A DNA stretch of 64,000 bases. Source: Streptomyces xanthophaeus. GTDB lineage: Bacteria > Actinomycetota > Actinomycetes > Streptomycetales > Streptomycetaceae. The notes beneath the pieces were generated by a model. The model was not told the origin of the DNA, searched no databases, and was given only the letters and a program-made list of their open reading frames with translations. The stretch is from assembly GCF_030440515.1 (NCBI RefSeq), contig NZ_CP076543.1:3286001-3350000 (forward strand). The letters are read 5' to 3'. This document shows, in pieces, positions 34,762 to 42,743 of this stretch. Position 1 is the stretch's first letter, and the number at the start of each line of letters is the position of its first letter. A program made the translations under genes and the position numbers.

Positions 34762-35880
34762 ATGACGAAGACCCCGTACGCCGCTCCCGCCGCCGCGCGC
34801 CCGAACCGCTGGACCACCCTGGTCCTCGCGGGCGCGGCCCTCGTGTCCGTCACCGCCGGCGCCGTCCTGCCGGCCTCGGCCGCCGAGCCGCAGGGCGCGG
34901 CGGCGGCCGGCACCGCCCGCGCGCACCACGCCGTCGACACGGCCGCCCTGACCGCGTTGATGAAGCCCGGCGCCATGGCGAGCGGCACCATGGTCCGGGT
35001 GGGCGGGACGGGCCCCGGATGGACCGGGGCCACCGGCCCGCTCTCGCAGGACCCGGCCGCGAACTTCCGTATCGGCAGCATCACCAAGCTGTTCACCTCC
35101 ACCCTGGTCCTCCAGCTCGCCGGCGAGGGCCGCTTCACCCTGGACACCCCCGTCCAGGAGCTCCTCCCGGGGACCCTCCCGTCGCACTGGAAGCCGATCA
35201 CCGTCGGTCAGCTGCTGAGCCACACCAGCGGCATCCAGGAGCCCTGCATCGGCTTCGCGGATGGCAGGGCGCCGACCCCGGAGCAGGTCGTCTCCCACTG
35301 GACCGACCCGAAGTGCGCCGCGCCCCGGTACCCCGTGCTCGCGCAGCAGTACAACGGAGCCAACTACTTCCTCCTCGGCATGGTCGTCGAGAAGGTCACC
35401 GGCCGCTCCTACGCCGACGAGATCCAGCGCCGCATCGCCCGCCCGCTGGGGCTGCGCCACACGTACTCCCCCGAGCGCGGGGACCGCACCGTCCCCGGCC
35501 CGGTGCTCGCCGACGGCGGCGAGATCGAGCCGTGGGCCTGGGCCGAGGGCGGCATGCTCTCCAACGCCCCCGACCTGGAGCGCTTCATGACCGGTCTGCT
35601 GCGCGGCCGACTGCTGAAGCCCGCCCAGCAGCGGCAGCTGTTCGCCATGCCGGCGCTCTCCCGGGGCGCGGCGGACCGCTTCAGCATGGGCGGACTGATG
35701 CGCGCCGAGATCGGCGGCACCGTCGTCTGGGGCAAGACCGGCTCCATGGGCCGTTCCACGAGCGGGGTGTTCGCCACCGAGGGCGGGCGCCGCACGGTCG
35801 TCTACTCCCTCCTTCCGGCAAGCAGCGACCGCGAGTTGATGCGCAGGCACGTCGCGGCTCTGGTCGGCGCGGCGCTCTGA
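34762..35880 (+). CDS. Secreted serine hydrolase, class C beta-lactamase/D,D-peptidase fold
   Basis: A 372-residue secreted enzyme with a signal peptide ending PASAAEP (about residue 40). The nucleophile motif is S106-I-T-K109. The second motif, normally YxN, reads Y197-N-G here, and the third motif is KTGS (WGKTGSMGR). It may be a D-alanyl-D-alanine carboxypeptidase or an esterase; the missing Asn is a caution. ATG 34762 follows CACAGGC. A promoter is likely in the 130-bp gap to the DUF4132 gene. Confidence 0.88.
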   Translation: MTKTPYAAPAAARPNRWTTLVLAGAALVSVTAGAVLPASAAEPQGAAAAGTARAHHAVDTAALTALMKPGAMASGTMVRVGGTGPGWTGATGPLSQDPAANFRIGSITKLFTSTLVLQLAGEGRFTLDTPVQELLPGTLPSHWKPITVGQLLSHTSGIQEPCIGFADGRAPTPEQVVSHWTDPKCAAPRYPVLAQQYNGANYFLLGMVVEKVTGRSYADEIQRRIARPLGLRHTYSPERGDRTVPGPVLADGGEIEPWAWAEGGMLSNAPDLERFMTGLLRGRLLKPAQQRQLFAMPALSRGAADRFSMGGLMRAEIGGTVVWGKTGSMGRSTSGVFATEGGRRTVVYSLLPASSDRELMRRHVAALVGAAL

Positions 35881-35935
35881 CCTGGTTGCGGGACCGGGGG
35901 TACAGGGCACGAGTCCCTGTGGAAGGATCGACTGC

Positions 35936-36496
35936 ATGAGCGAGCAGCAGCCGAATCCGTACACGAGCGACCCCGCAGGCCTGGGCGGTCAGCCCGGCAT
36001 GCCCGCCACCCCCGGCCAGGGCGACTACAAGTGGGGTCCCGGCGAGGCCAGTTACGGCTACCCGCAGCCCTACCCGGCGCCGCCGGCCTACCAGCCGACC
36101 ATCGGCGGAGCCGGCATCCCCACCCCTGCCTACAACGCCGCCGCCCCGGTCGGCGGAGCCGGCCTGTCCCTCGGCGACATCACCGTGGCCGGGGACCAGA
36201 TCATCACCCCGTCCGGCAACATGCCGCTCAGGGGCGCGATGTGGAACGCGACGGACTTCTCGCGCACCGAGGAGAAGATCCCGCCGCACGCGATCGTGCT
36301 CGCGATCATCTTCTTCCTCTTCTGTCTGCTCGGCCTGCTCTTCCTGCTGATGAAGCAGAAGACCACCACCGGCTACATCCAGGTCACGGTCACCAGCGGC
36401 GGCCGCCACCACTCCACGATGATCCCGGCGGTGGACGCGTACACCTACCAGTGGGTGATGTCCCAGCTCAACTACGCGCGGTCGCTGAGCATCTGA
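35936..36496 (+). CDS. Small membrane protein with Pro/Gly/Tyr-rich N-terminus
   Basis: A 186-residue protein: residues 1-75 are a disordered Pro/Gly/Gln/Tyr-rich cytoplasmic region, 76-120 a soluble segment (GDQIITPSGNMPLRGAMWNA), 121-142 one hydrophobic helix (AIVLAIIFFLFCLLGLLFLL), then a short domain. I do not recognise a family function. ATG 35936 is preceded by GAAGGAT. Same strand as the serine hydrolase, 55 bp after it. Confidence 0.85.
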   Translation: MSEQQPNPYTSDPAGLGGQPGMPATPGQGDYKWGPGEASYGYPQPYPAPPAYQPTIGGAGIPTPAYNAAAPVGGAGLSLGDITVAGDQIITPSGNMPLRGAMWNATDFSRTEEKIPPHAIVLAIIFFLFCLLGLLFLLMKQKTTTGYIQVTVTSGGRHHSTMIPAVDAYTYQWVMSQLNYARSLSI

Positions 36497-36679
36497 GGGA
36501 CCACGAACACCGGCGGGCCCTCCTCGACGGGGCTCTCCGGATCTGCATCCTCCTGCCCGAAGAGCCGTGCGCGGCAGACCGCACTGCAGCCGAATAGGCC
36601 GGCCGCACGTTCCGTCACCGGCTCGGCCCCCGGCGCGCCGGGCACGAATCACACTCGTGGCTCGACCGAAGGGATGAGC

Positions 36680-37567
36680 ATGAGCGAGTACGCCGTAGCC
36701 GTGGACTTCGGCAAGACGAGGCTGCGCGTGGCCCTGATGGACGGCCAAGGCAGGACGCACCACGTGCGCGAGGTTGACTCACGGGACTTCACGTCGACCG
36801 GCGACATCACCGAGGCGATCGTGGAAGGGGCCTACGACCTCCTGCGCTCAGCTCGGCAGGAGCGGGTCACGGGCATCGGGGTCGGCTCCACCGGGGCCGT
36901 GGATCCGGCCACCGGAACGGTGTCGAGCAGCGGGAGCCTCCCCTACCTGCGGGGCTACGACATGGCTGCGCAGTTGTCCGGGCGGCTGGGGCTGCCGGTG
37001 ACCGTGGTCAACGACGTCAGCGCCCAGGCCCTCGGCGAGGCCGTCTACGGGGGCCACGGCGAGGCCGACCGTGTTGCCTTCGTCAACTTCGGTACGGGGG
37101 TGGGCGTCGCGCTCGTCCGGGGCCGGCGTCTGGACTTCGGGGCGCACGGGTCGCTCGGGCTGGTCTCCGCACTGCCGCTGCCGCCCGACGGCCGTACGCT
37201 CAACGAGCGGGCCGGGGGCAAGGCCCTCGCCCCCTTCGTGGGTGAGAACGGCGCGGACGGGCCCGAGTGCGACGCCGCCCGCGCCGGCGCGGTGGAAGCG
37301 GCAGCGCTGGTGATCGGCTTCGTCGCAGGCCTGTGCGACCCCCACACCATCGCCGTCGGGGGCGGGGTGTGGCTGCGCAACCCGTGGTTCCGCGACCGGG
37401 TCCGCGCGAGGCTCCACGAGGTCCTGGGCGGGCAGACGACCGGATTGGCCGTCCCGCACGTGGTGACCGCCCGGCTGGGCGACCGCGCGGGGCTGGCGGG
37501 CGCCGGCCACCTCGGCCTGTCGGCCGGGCGTACCGCTGCGGAGAGCCGCCCGCCGGCCGCCATGTGA
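36680..37567 (+). CDS. ROK-family sugar kinase
   Basis: A 295-residue sugar kinase of the ROK group. The ATP-binding site VDFGKTRLRVA (DxGxT type), the sugar-binding VNDVSAQALGE with the catalytic Asp, and FVNFGTGVGVALVRG are all visible. The CxCGxxGC zinc motif of N-acetylmannosamine/glucokinase relatives is absent. The sugar is unknown. AAGGGA favours ATG 36680 over 36674. It is monocistronic; the 226 bp after it contain the TetR-controlled promoter of the next operon. Confidence 0.88.
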   Translation: MSEYAVAVDFGKTRLRVALMDGQGRTHHVREVDSRDFTSTGDITEAIVEGAYDLLRSARQERVTGIGVGSTGAVDPATGTVSSSGSLPYLRGYDMAAQLSGRLGLPVTVVNDVSAQALGEAVYGGHGEADRVAFVNFGTGVGVALVRGRRLDFGAHGSLGLVSALPLPPDGRTLNERAGGKALAPFVGENGADGPECDAARAGAVEAAALVIGFVAGLCDPHTIAVGGGVWLRNPWFRDRVRARLHEVLGGQTTGLAVPHVVTARLGDRAGLAGAGHLGLSAGRTAAESRPPAAM

Positions 37568-37721
37568 TCTCCGCGCCTGACCCGCAGAGCGGCTTCGTCA
37601 TCCACGGCCTTCGCCTCGACCCCGGCGGGTCGGCCGACCACTGAGCTGGAGCTGATCGGTTCCGCAGTGATCGCCGAACACCGAGTACCGCGCGAGGGCC
37701 GGAGCACCCGCCGAACATCGC

Positions 37722-37735
37722 TTGAACTTGTTCAA
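37722..37735. promoter_or_regulatory. TetR-type operator 1 and -35 box
   Basis: TTGAACTTGTTCAA has perfect 6-bp arms. Its first half TTGAAC is a good -35 box, with TACAGT (37745-37750) as -10 at a 17-bp spacing, so repressor binding should block RNA polymerase. Confidence 0.8.
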
Positions 37736-37765
37736 AAAGAGGCCTACAGTCATCCCTGTCAGCAG

Positions 37766-37779
37766 TTGAACACGTTCAA
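37766..37779. promoter_or_regulatory. TetR-type operator 2
   Basis: TTGAACACGTTCAA repeats the same arms 44 bp further downstream, between the likely transcription start and the ATG at 37794. Two matching sites in front of the operon that contains a tetR gene suggest autoregulation. Confidence 0.8.
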
Positions 37780-37793
37780 AGGGGCTGGGGACC

Positions 37794-38198
37794 ATGGATC
37801 TCACCGTAGTCACGTACGTCATCTACCTGCTCATCAGCATCGCCCTCACCATCTGGGTGGCCCGCACGCTCAGCCGCAACGGCCGCGTCTTCATCGGTGA
37901 CGTCCTGCACGGGAACGAGAAGCTCGCGGACGCCGTCAACCAGCTCCTCGTGGTCGGCTTCTACCTCGTGAACATCGGCTTCGTGACCCTCTACCTCCGG
38001 TCGAGCGAGGAGATCCAGACCCCCCGCGCCCTCTTCGAGGCCCTCTCGGTCAAGCTCGGCGTCGTCCTGCTGGTCCTCGGCGTCATGCACCTCGGCAACG
38101 TGTGGGTGCTGAACAAGATGCGCCGCCGCGGGATCATGGAGCGCCAGCAGACTCCGCCCGTCCCCCCGCAGGCGTGGACCGCACCGGTCGGGGCCTGA
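37794..38198 (+). CDS. Small four-helix integral membrane protein
   Basis: A 134-residue protein with three to four hydrophobic segments (about residues 5-25, 50-70, 80-103) and a short cytosolic C-terminus. I do not recognise a named family. It has RBS AAAGGGG before ATG 37794 and is the first gene of the TetR operon, so it may be the effector under repression; a role in sensing or membrane stress is only a guess. Confidence 0.85.
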   Translation: MDLTVVTYVIYLLISIALTIWVARTLSRNGRVFIGDVLHGNEKLADAVNQLLVVGFYLVNIGFVTLYLRSSEEIQTPRALFEALSVKLGVVLLVLGVMHLGNVWVLNKMRRRGIMERQQTPPVPPQAWTAPVGA

Positions 38199-38201
38199 GC
38201 C

Positions 38202-38630
38202 GTGACGACCGCCGCCGCGCCCGTGCGGAAGCTGACCGTCCTCTACGACGCCGACTGCCCGCTCTGCGTGCACATCCGGCACTGGCTGCTCGCGCAGCGG
38301 TGGCTCGTCCCGCTCGCCCTGGTTCCGGCCGCGTCCTTCGAGGCGCAGCGGCGGTTCCCCCGGCTCGATCACGCCTCGACGCTGCGGGAGATCACCGTCG
38401 TCGGGGACTCGGGGCAGGTGTGGACCGGCACCGATGCCTTCATCGTGTGCCTGTGGGCGCTGGCCGAGCACCGGCCGAAGGCGAACTGGCTGGCCACCCC
38501 GGCCGGCCGGCCCTTCGCCCGGGCGGCCATGTACACGGCCTCCGCCTGGCGGCAGGCCGTGCGTACCGAGGGTCACCCCGAGGGCGCCGAGGGACCGGCC
38601 TGTGACGACCAGTGCCCCGTCCCCCGATAG
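38202..38630 (+). CDS. DCC-family thiol-disulfide oxidoreductase-like protein
   Basis: A 142-residue protein of the DCC1 (DUF393) group. The signature is LYDADCPLC with the C-P-x-C redox pair near residue 18, and the rest has the thioredoxin-like pattern of that family. It has no signal peptide, so it acts in the cytosol. It starts with GTG 38202, three bases after the preceding stop, hence co-transcribed. Redox partner unknown. Confidence 0.85.
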   Translation: MTTAAAPVRKLTVLYDADCPLCVHIRHWLLAQRWLVPLALVPAASFEAQRRFPRLDHASTLREITVVGDSGQVWTGTDAFIVCLWALAEHRPKANWLATPAGRPFARAAMYTASAWRQAVRTEGHPEGAEGPACDDQCPVPR

Positions 38631-38641
38631 GCTCATACACC

Positions 38642-39382
38642 GTGACTGATCAGAAGGCTCCCAAGAGCGAGCAGACCCGCACGCTCATCCTCGAAACCGC
38701 GCTCCGCCTCTTCCAGGAGCGCGGCTTCGACAAGACGACGATGCGGGGTATCGCGAAGGAGGCCGGCGTCTCGGTCGGCAACGCCTATTACTACTTCGAG
38801 TCGAAGGAACACCTGGTCCAGGGGTTCTACGACCGGATCGGCGCCGCCCACCAGGCGGCGGTCCGGCCCATCCTGGACAACGAGACCGACCTGCAGAAGC
38901 GGTACGCGGGCGTGTTGACGGCCTGGCTGGACATCGCGGCTCCGTACCACGAGTTCGCCTCCCAGTTCTTCAAGAACGCGGCGGATCCCGAGAGTCCGCT
39001 CAGCCCGTTCTCGCCGGAGTCCGAGCAGGCGCGGCAGGCGGCGATCCGCATCCACCGCGAGGTGCTGGCCGGCGCGAAGACCAAGGTGCCGGCCGAGCTG
39101 GCCGACGTACTGCCCGAGCTGATGTGGCTCGCGCAGATGGGCCTGGTCCTGTACTGGGTCTTCGACCGCTCGCCGAACAGCGAGAAGACGCGCCGGCTCG
39201 CCGAGCGCGGCGCGCAGCTGACGACGCGGGGCATCGTGCTGGCCCGTTTCCGGGTGCTGCGGCCGCTGGTGCGGGAAGTGCACGAGCTGTTCGCGGACTT
39301 CCTGCCGGGCATGGCCCAGACGGCCACGGCCGGGGCCCGGCGCAGGGCCTCGGACCCGGACCCGGAGCCGAAGGCGGACTAG
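38642..39382 (+). CDS. TetR-family transcriptional repressor
   Basis: A 246-residue regulator with an N-terminal helix-turn-helix (about residues 15-60, TMRGIAKEAGVSVGNAYYYF) and a large C-terminal ligand domain. It is the third gene of the operon, 12 bp after the DCC gene, starting at GTG 38642. It most likely binds the TTGAACNNGTTCAA pair in front of the first gene. The stop shares CTAG with the convergent binding-protein gene. Ligand unknown; the C-terminal domain is rich in Phe/Leu/Tyr pockets. Confidence 0.9.
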   Translation: MTDQKAPKSEQTRTLILETALRLFQERGFDKTTMRGIAKEAGVSVGNAYYYFESKEHLVQGFYDRIGAAHQAAVRPILDNETDLQKRYAGVLTAWLDIAAPYHEFASQFFKNAADPESPLSPFSPESEQARQAAIRIHREVLAGAKTKVPAELADVLPELMWLAQMGLVLYWVFDRSPNSEKTRRLAERGAQLTTRGIVLARFRVLRPLVREVHELFADFLPGMAQTATAGARRRASDPDPEPKAD

Positions 39383-40935
39383 AGCCAGTCGAGTTCCCAC
39401 AGGCGCCAGACGCCGGTGCCGTCCGACAGGTACTGGGCTCCGGTGACGTCCTCGCGGGACATCACGTAGTCCTTCTTCTGCCAGATCGGCACCATCGGGG
39501 CCTGCTGGGCGACCATTTTCTGGAGGTCGCGGAACTCGCCGGCCGCCTCGCTCCGCTCCGCGTGGGACTGGGTGCGGGCGATCAGCTCGTCGACGTGCTT
39601 GTCGGAGAAGCCGTTGTTCATGGACGAGTCGGTGCCGACGAGCGGGGCGAGGAAGTTGTCCGCGTCCGGGAAGTCCGCGATCCAGCCGATGGTGTAGGCG
39701 TCGAACTCGCCCGCCGCGTACCCCTTCTGGAAGTCGCTCCACTTCTCGACCGGCTTGATCGTCACCTGGAAGAGGCCGGTGGACTCCAGCTGCCGCTTGA
39801 CCTCCTCGGCCTCGGGCATGTTCGCGCCGCGTACGTTCACGCCGAGGTTGAGGTGGACGGCGGAGGTGATGCCGGCGTCCTTGAAGAGCTTCTTGGCGGT
39901 GGCCGCGTTCGGGGCCGGGTAGGCGTCGAAGAACGGCGTGCTGTGGCCGGCGATGCCCGCCGGGACCAGGGAGTACAGCGGGGTGACGGTCCCCTTGTGG
40001 ACCTCGGCGGCGACCTTGGCCCGGTCGAGGACGGCGGCGACGGCCTGCCGGACGGCGAGGGGGGCCGCGGAGGAGCCGGGGCGCACGTTGAAGACGACGG
40101 AGCGGATCTCGCTGCCGCCGGAGGCCTGGTAGCGGGTGTCCTTCATGCCCGGGTTGAGGCCGGCGAGCACGGCGGGCGGCATGTCCCGGTGGGCGACGTC
40201 GATCTGGTGGCCCTTCCAGGCCTGGTCGAGCTGCTCGGAGTCCTTGAAGTACTTGACGGTGACCGGCGTGTGCGCCGGCTTGCCCTGGCCCTTGTACGAG
40301 GTGTTGGGCTTGAGCTCGACACTCGTACCGGCCTTGTAGCCGCCCAGCGTGTACGGACCGGAGCCGTCCGCCTTGCCGTCCTCGCGCAGGGCCTTCGCCG
40401 GGTACGTGTCCTTGTCGACGATCGAGGCGGCGCCCGTCGCGATCTTGAAGGGGAAGGTGGAGTCGCCGGCGGAGAGGTTGAAGGTGACCGTGCGCCCCTC
40501 GGCCTTGACCGACTCCAGGGTGTTGAAGAGGGGGGCAGGCCCCTGGTCGGAGTTGATCGCCTTGATGCGGTCGAAGGAGTGTTTGACGTCCTCGGCGGTG
40601 ATGGTGCGGCCGCCCGCGAACTTCACGTCGGAGCGGAGTTCGCACTGGTAGATGGTGAGCTTCTGGCCCACGAAACCGCAGGAGGCGGCGGCGTCGGGCA
40701 CGGGGGCGTCGGAGCCGGGCTTGATGGTCAGCAGCGACTGGTAGATGTTGCTGAACAGGGCCCAGGAACCTGCGTCGTACGCCCCGGCCGGGTCGAGGGA
40801 GGAGACGACGTCAGTCGTGCCGACCCGGACGGCGCCACGCCCGCTTCCGTCCTCGGGCAGCAACTGCCAGGCGCCTACGCCGGCCACGCCGAGGACCAGC
40901 CCGGCCGCGATTACCTTCGAGCGGACAGACCGCAT
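39379..40935 (-). CDS. Family 5 solute-binding protein (oligopeptide/dipeptide type), orphan
   Basis: A 518-residue SBP_bac_5 protein. The mature part begins VGTTDVVSSLDPAGAYDAGS and contains FKIATGAASIVDKDTYPAKA; the fold is complete. The N-terminal hydrophobic segment (about residues 8-25) has no lipobox cysteine, so it is anchored by the uncleaved helix or secreted. No permease or ATPase genes are nearby, so it is an orphan or uses another transporter. Stops shared with TetR in CTAG. ATG 40935. Confidence 0.9.
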   Translation of the reverse strand: MRSVRSKVIAAGLVLGVAGVGAWQLLPEDGSGRGAVRVGTTDVVSSLDPAGAYDAGSWALFSNIYQSLLTIKPGSDAPVPDAAASCGFVGQKLTIYQCELRSDVKFAGGRTITAEDVKHSFDRIKAINSDQGPAPLFNTLESVKAEGRTVTFNLSAGDSTFPFKIATGAASIVDKDTYPAKALREDGKADGSGPYTLGGYKAGTSVELKPNTSYKGQGKPAHTPVTVKYFKDSEQLDQAWKGHQIDVAHRDMPPAVLAGLNPGMKDTRYQASGGSEIRSVVFNVRPGSSAAPLAVRQAVAAVLDRAKVAAEVHKGTVTPLYSLVPAGIAGHSTPFFDAYPAPNAATAKKLFKDAGITSAVHLNLGVNVRGANMPEAEEVKRQLESTGLFQVTIKPVEKWSDFQKGYAAGEFDAYTIGWIADFPDADNFLAPLVGTDSSMNNGFSDKHVDELIARTQSHAERSEAAGEFRDLQKMVAQQAPMVPIWQKKDYVMSREDVTGAQYLSDGTGVWRLWELDWL

Positions 40936-41057
40936 CCCCTGAACCCCACCCCATGACCCGATGACAGCGACGCGCTGTCCGATTAACGGTCATCCCATCA
41001 CGGAATATCAGCCACCGGAAGGCGAGTTGACGAGGGCGCTTCGAGGTTTGAGGCGGA

Positions 41058-42314
41058 TCAGGCCTGAAATGAGGCGAGTTCGACGACCGTGATGTCGGAG
41101 GGCGCTCCCACCCGGACCGGCGGCCCCCATGCTCCGGCCCCGCGGGACACGTAGAGCTGCGTGTCGCCGTAGCGCTCCAGACCCGCGACGGTGGGGTTGG
41201 CGAGCTCCGCGAGGTAGTTGCCGGGCCAGAGCTGGCCGCCGTGGGTGTGGCCGGAGAGCTGGAGGTCGACGCCGTGGCGGACGGCGTCGTGGATGACGAC
41301 GGGCTGGTGCGCGAGGAGTACGGCGGCCCGCGTGCGGTCCCGGTCACCGAGGGCCGCGCCGAAGTCGGGGCCCTTGCCCTCCCGCTCCCCCTGGATGTCG
41401 TTGACCCCGGCGAGGTCGAAGTACGGCAGCTCGCGGCGGGCGTTCTCCAGCGGGTTCAGCCCCAGCTCGCGGACGTGGTCGATCCACTGCTGGGCGCCCG
41501 AGAAGTACTCGTGGTTCCCGGTGACGAAGTACGAGCCGTGGCGGGCGGCGAGCCGGCGCAGGGGCTCCGCGGCGGACCCGAGGTCGGGAACGCTGCCGTC
41601 GACGAGGTCGCCGACGATGGCGATGAGGTCGGGCTGGGTGCGGTTGACCGTGTCGACGATGCGCTGGGTGTGGGCGCGGCCGAGCACCGGGCCGAGGTGG
41701 ACGTCGCTGACGACGGCGATCCGGAAACCGTGTGCCGCGCGCGGCAGCTTCGCGAGGGGGACCCGCACCCGCTTCACGCTCGGCCCGCGCAGGACCCCGT
41801 AGGTCCCGGCTCCGACCGTGCCGAGGGCCACGGCGGCGGCCGCCCCGCCGACCGTGCGGGCGACGAACCGGCGGCGGCTCAGCCCGTCGCCCGTGGCGGG
41901 CCGCTCCGCGGTGGCCGGGGCGGCCGCGGGTGCCGCCGCGGCGGGCACCTCCACGGGCTCCGGCAGCTCCGCCACCGATCCGGCGGAATCACGGTGGGCC
42001 AGACGGCGGAGCGACAGCGCGCGGATCGGCTCCGCGACCAGCATCGTCAGGGTCAGGTACAGGAGTACCGCGAGCCAGAGGTACCCGGGCCAGGCCACCG
42101 TCTGCTGGAGCCAGAAGGGGGCGCCCGCGCGGCCCGTGGTGAGCGCTGCCACAGAGAGGAGGGGCAGGGTGATGGCCAAGGCCGTGCCGATGCGCCGGGT
42201 CCGGCCGCCGGGGGCGGTGGTGTCGCGGACCAGGCGGATCCAGAGCCAGCGGTGGACCAGGACCAGCAGGGCGCAGACCGCCAGGGCGACGAGGGCGAAG
42301 ACCAGGATCGTCAT
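41058..42314 (-). CDS. Membrane metallophosphoesterase
   Basis: A 418-residue protein. The N-terminal part has about four hydrophobic segments (residues 3-110), then a linker, and the C-terminal calcineurin-like phosphoesterase domain (about 190-415) with the metal-ligand motifs VVSDVHLGPV, VGDLVDG, GNHEYF and SGHTHGGQ. An internal twin-arginine-like SRRRFV just before a second hydrophobic stretch (about 145-170) resembles a Tat signal placed mid-protein, so the catalytic domain probably lies outside the membrane. Related proteins (YkuE-like) cut phosphodiester or lipid phosphate bonds. It starts 4 bases inside the small upstream gene. Confidence 0.9.
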   Translation of the reverse strand: MTILVFALVALAVCALLVLVHRWLWIRLVRDTTAPGGRTRRIGTALAITLPLLSVAALTTGRAGAPFWLQQTVAWPGYLWLAVLLYLTLTMLVAEPIRALSLRRLAHRDSAGSVAELPEPVEVPAAAAPAAAPATAERPATGDGLSRRRFVARTVGGAAAAVALGTVGAGTYGVLRGPSVKRVRVPLAKLPRAAHGFRIAVVSDVHLGPVLGRAHTQRIVDTVNRTQPDLIAIVGDLVDGSVPDLGSAAEPLRRLAARHGSYFVTGNHEYFSGAQQWIDHVRELGLNPLENARRELPYFDLAGVNDIQGEREGKGPDFGAALGDRDRTRAAVLLAHQPVVIHDAVRHGVDLQLSGHTHGGQLWPGNYLAELANPTVAGLERYGDTQLYVSRGAGAWGPPVRVGAPSDITVVELASFQA

Positions 42315-42622
42315 GCCGGGGTTCCCCCGTCCGGACGGTCGCCGCGGTCCGTACCATCCGCACCGTCCGCAGGCTCCGTGCGTGATTCACGCCGCAGGGC
42401 GAGAACGCTGCGCAACCCGATCAGACCGACGGCCGTCCCCAGGAGAAAGGACGTCACCGCGAGCGTCAGGTGCACCCAGAAGTAGGACGTGGGATCGCCG
42501 GCCGCATCGAAGGCAAGACCACTGCCGTTCTTCCACAGGTTCCGGACGAAAGACACCCAGATGAACCAGCTCCACACGCCGAAGGCGAGCAGGAACCAGG
42601 AGGCGGTACGGCTGAGTCTCAT
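42311..42622 (-). CDS. Small integral membrane protein
   Basis: A 103-residue protein with two hydrophobic segments (WFLLAFGVWSWFIWV and LTLAVTSFLLGTAVGLIGL) and a charged, acidic C-terminus. I recognise it only as a conserved Streptomyces family found next to the D-alanyl-D-alanine carboxypeptidase. It overlaps the metallophosphoesterase start by four bases, suggesting joint function at the membrane. Confidence 0.8.
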   Translation of the reverse strand: MRLSRTASWFLLAFGVWSWFIWVSFVRNLWKNGSGLAFDAAGDPTSYFWVHLTLAVTSFLLGTAVGLIGLRSVLALRRESRTEPADGADGTDRGDRPDGGTPA

Positions 42623-42743
42623 GCCTTCAGTATCGGATTCGTCCCCAGGACGGACGCGCCGGGGTGGGCTGTCCCGGGGTTGGTTGCCTCGAATTGGCCG
42701 GTCCGCTGCGCCCTCCAGCTCATCGGGATGTACTTTCACCTGC

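Noticed and set aside
32508..35939. An open frame of 1143 codons on the plus strand
   Set aside because: It is antisense to the DUF4132 gene and shifted against the serine hydrolase, with composition typical of shadow frames.
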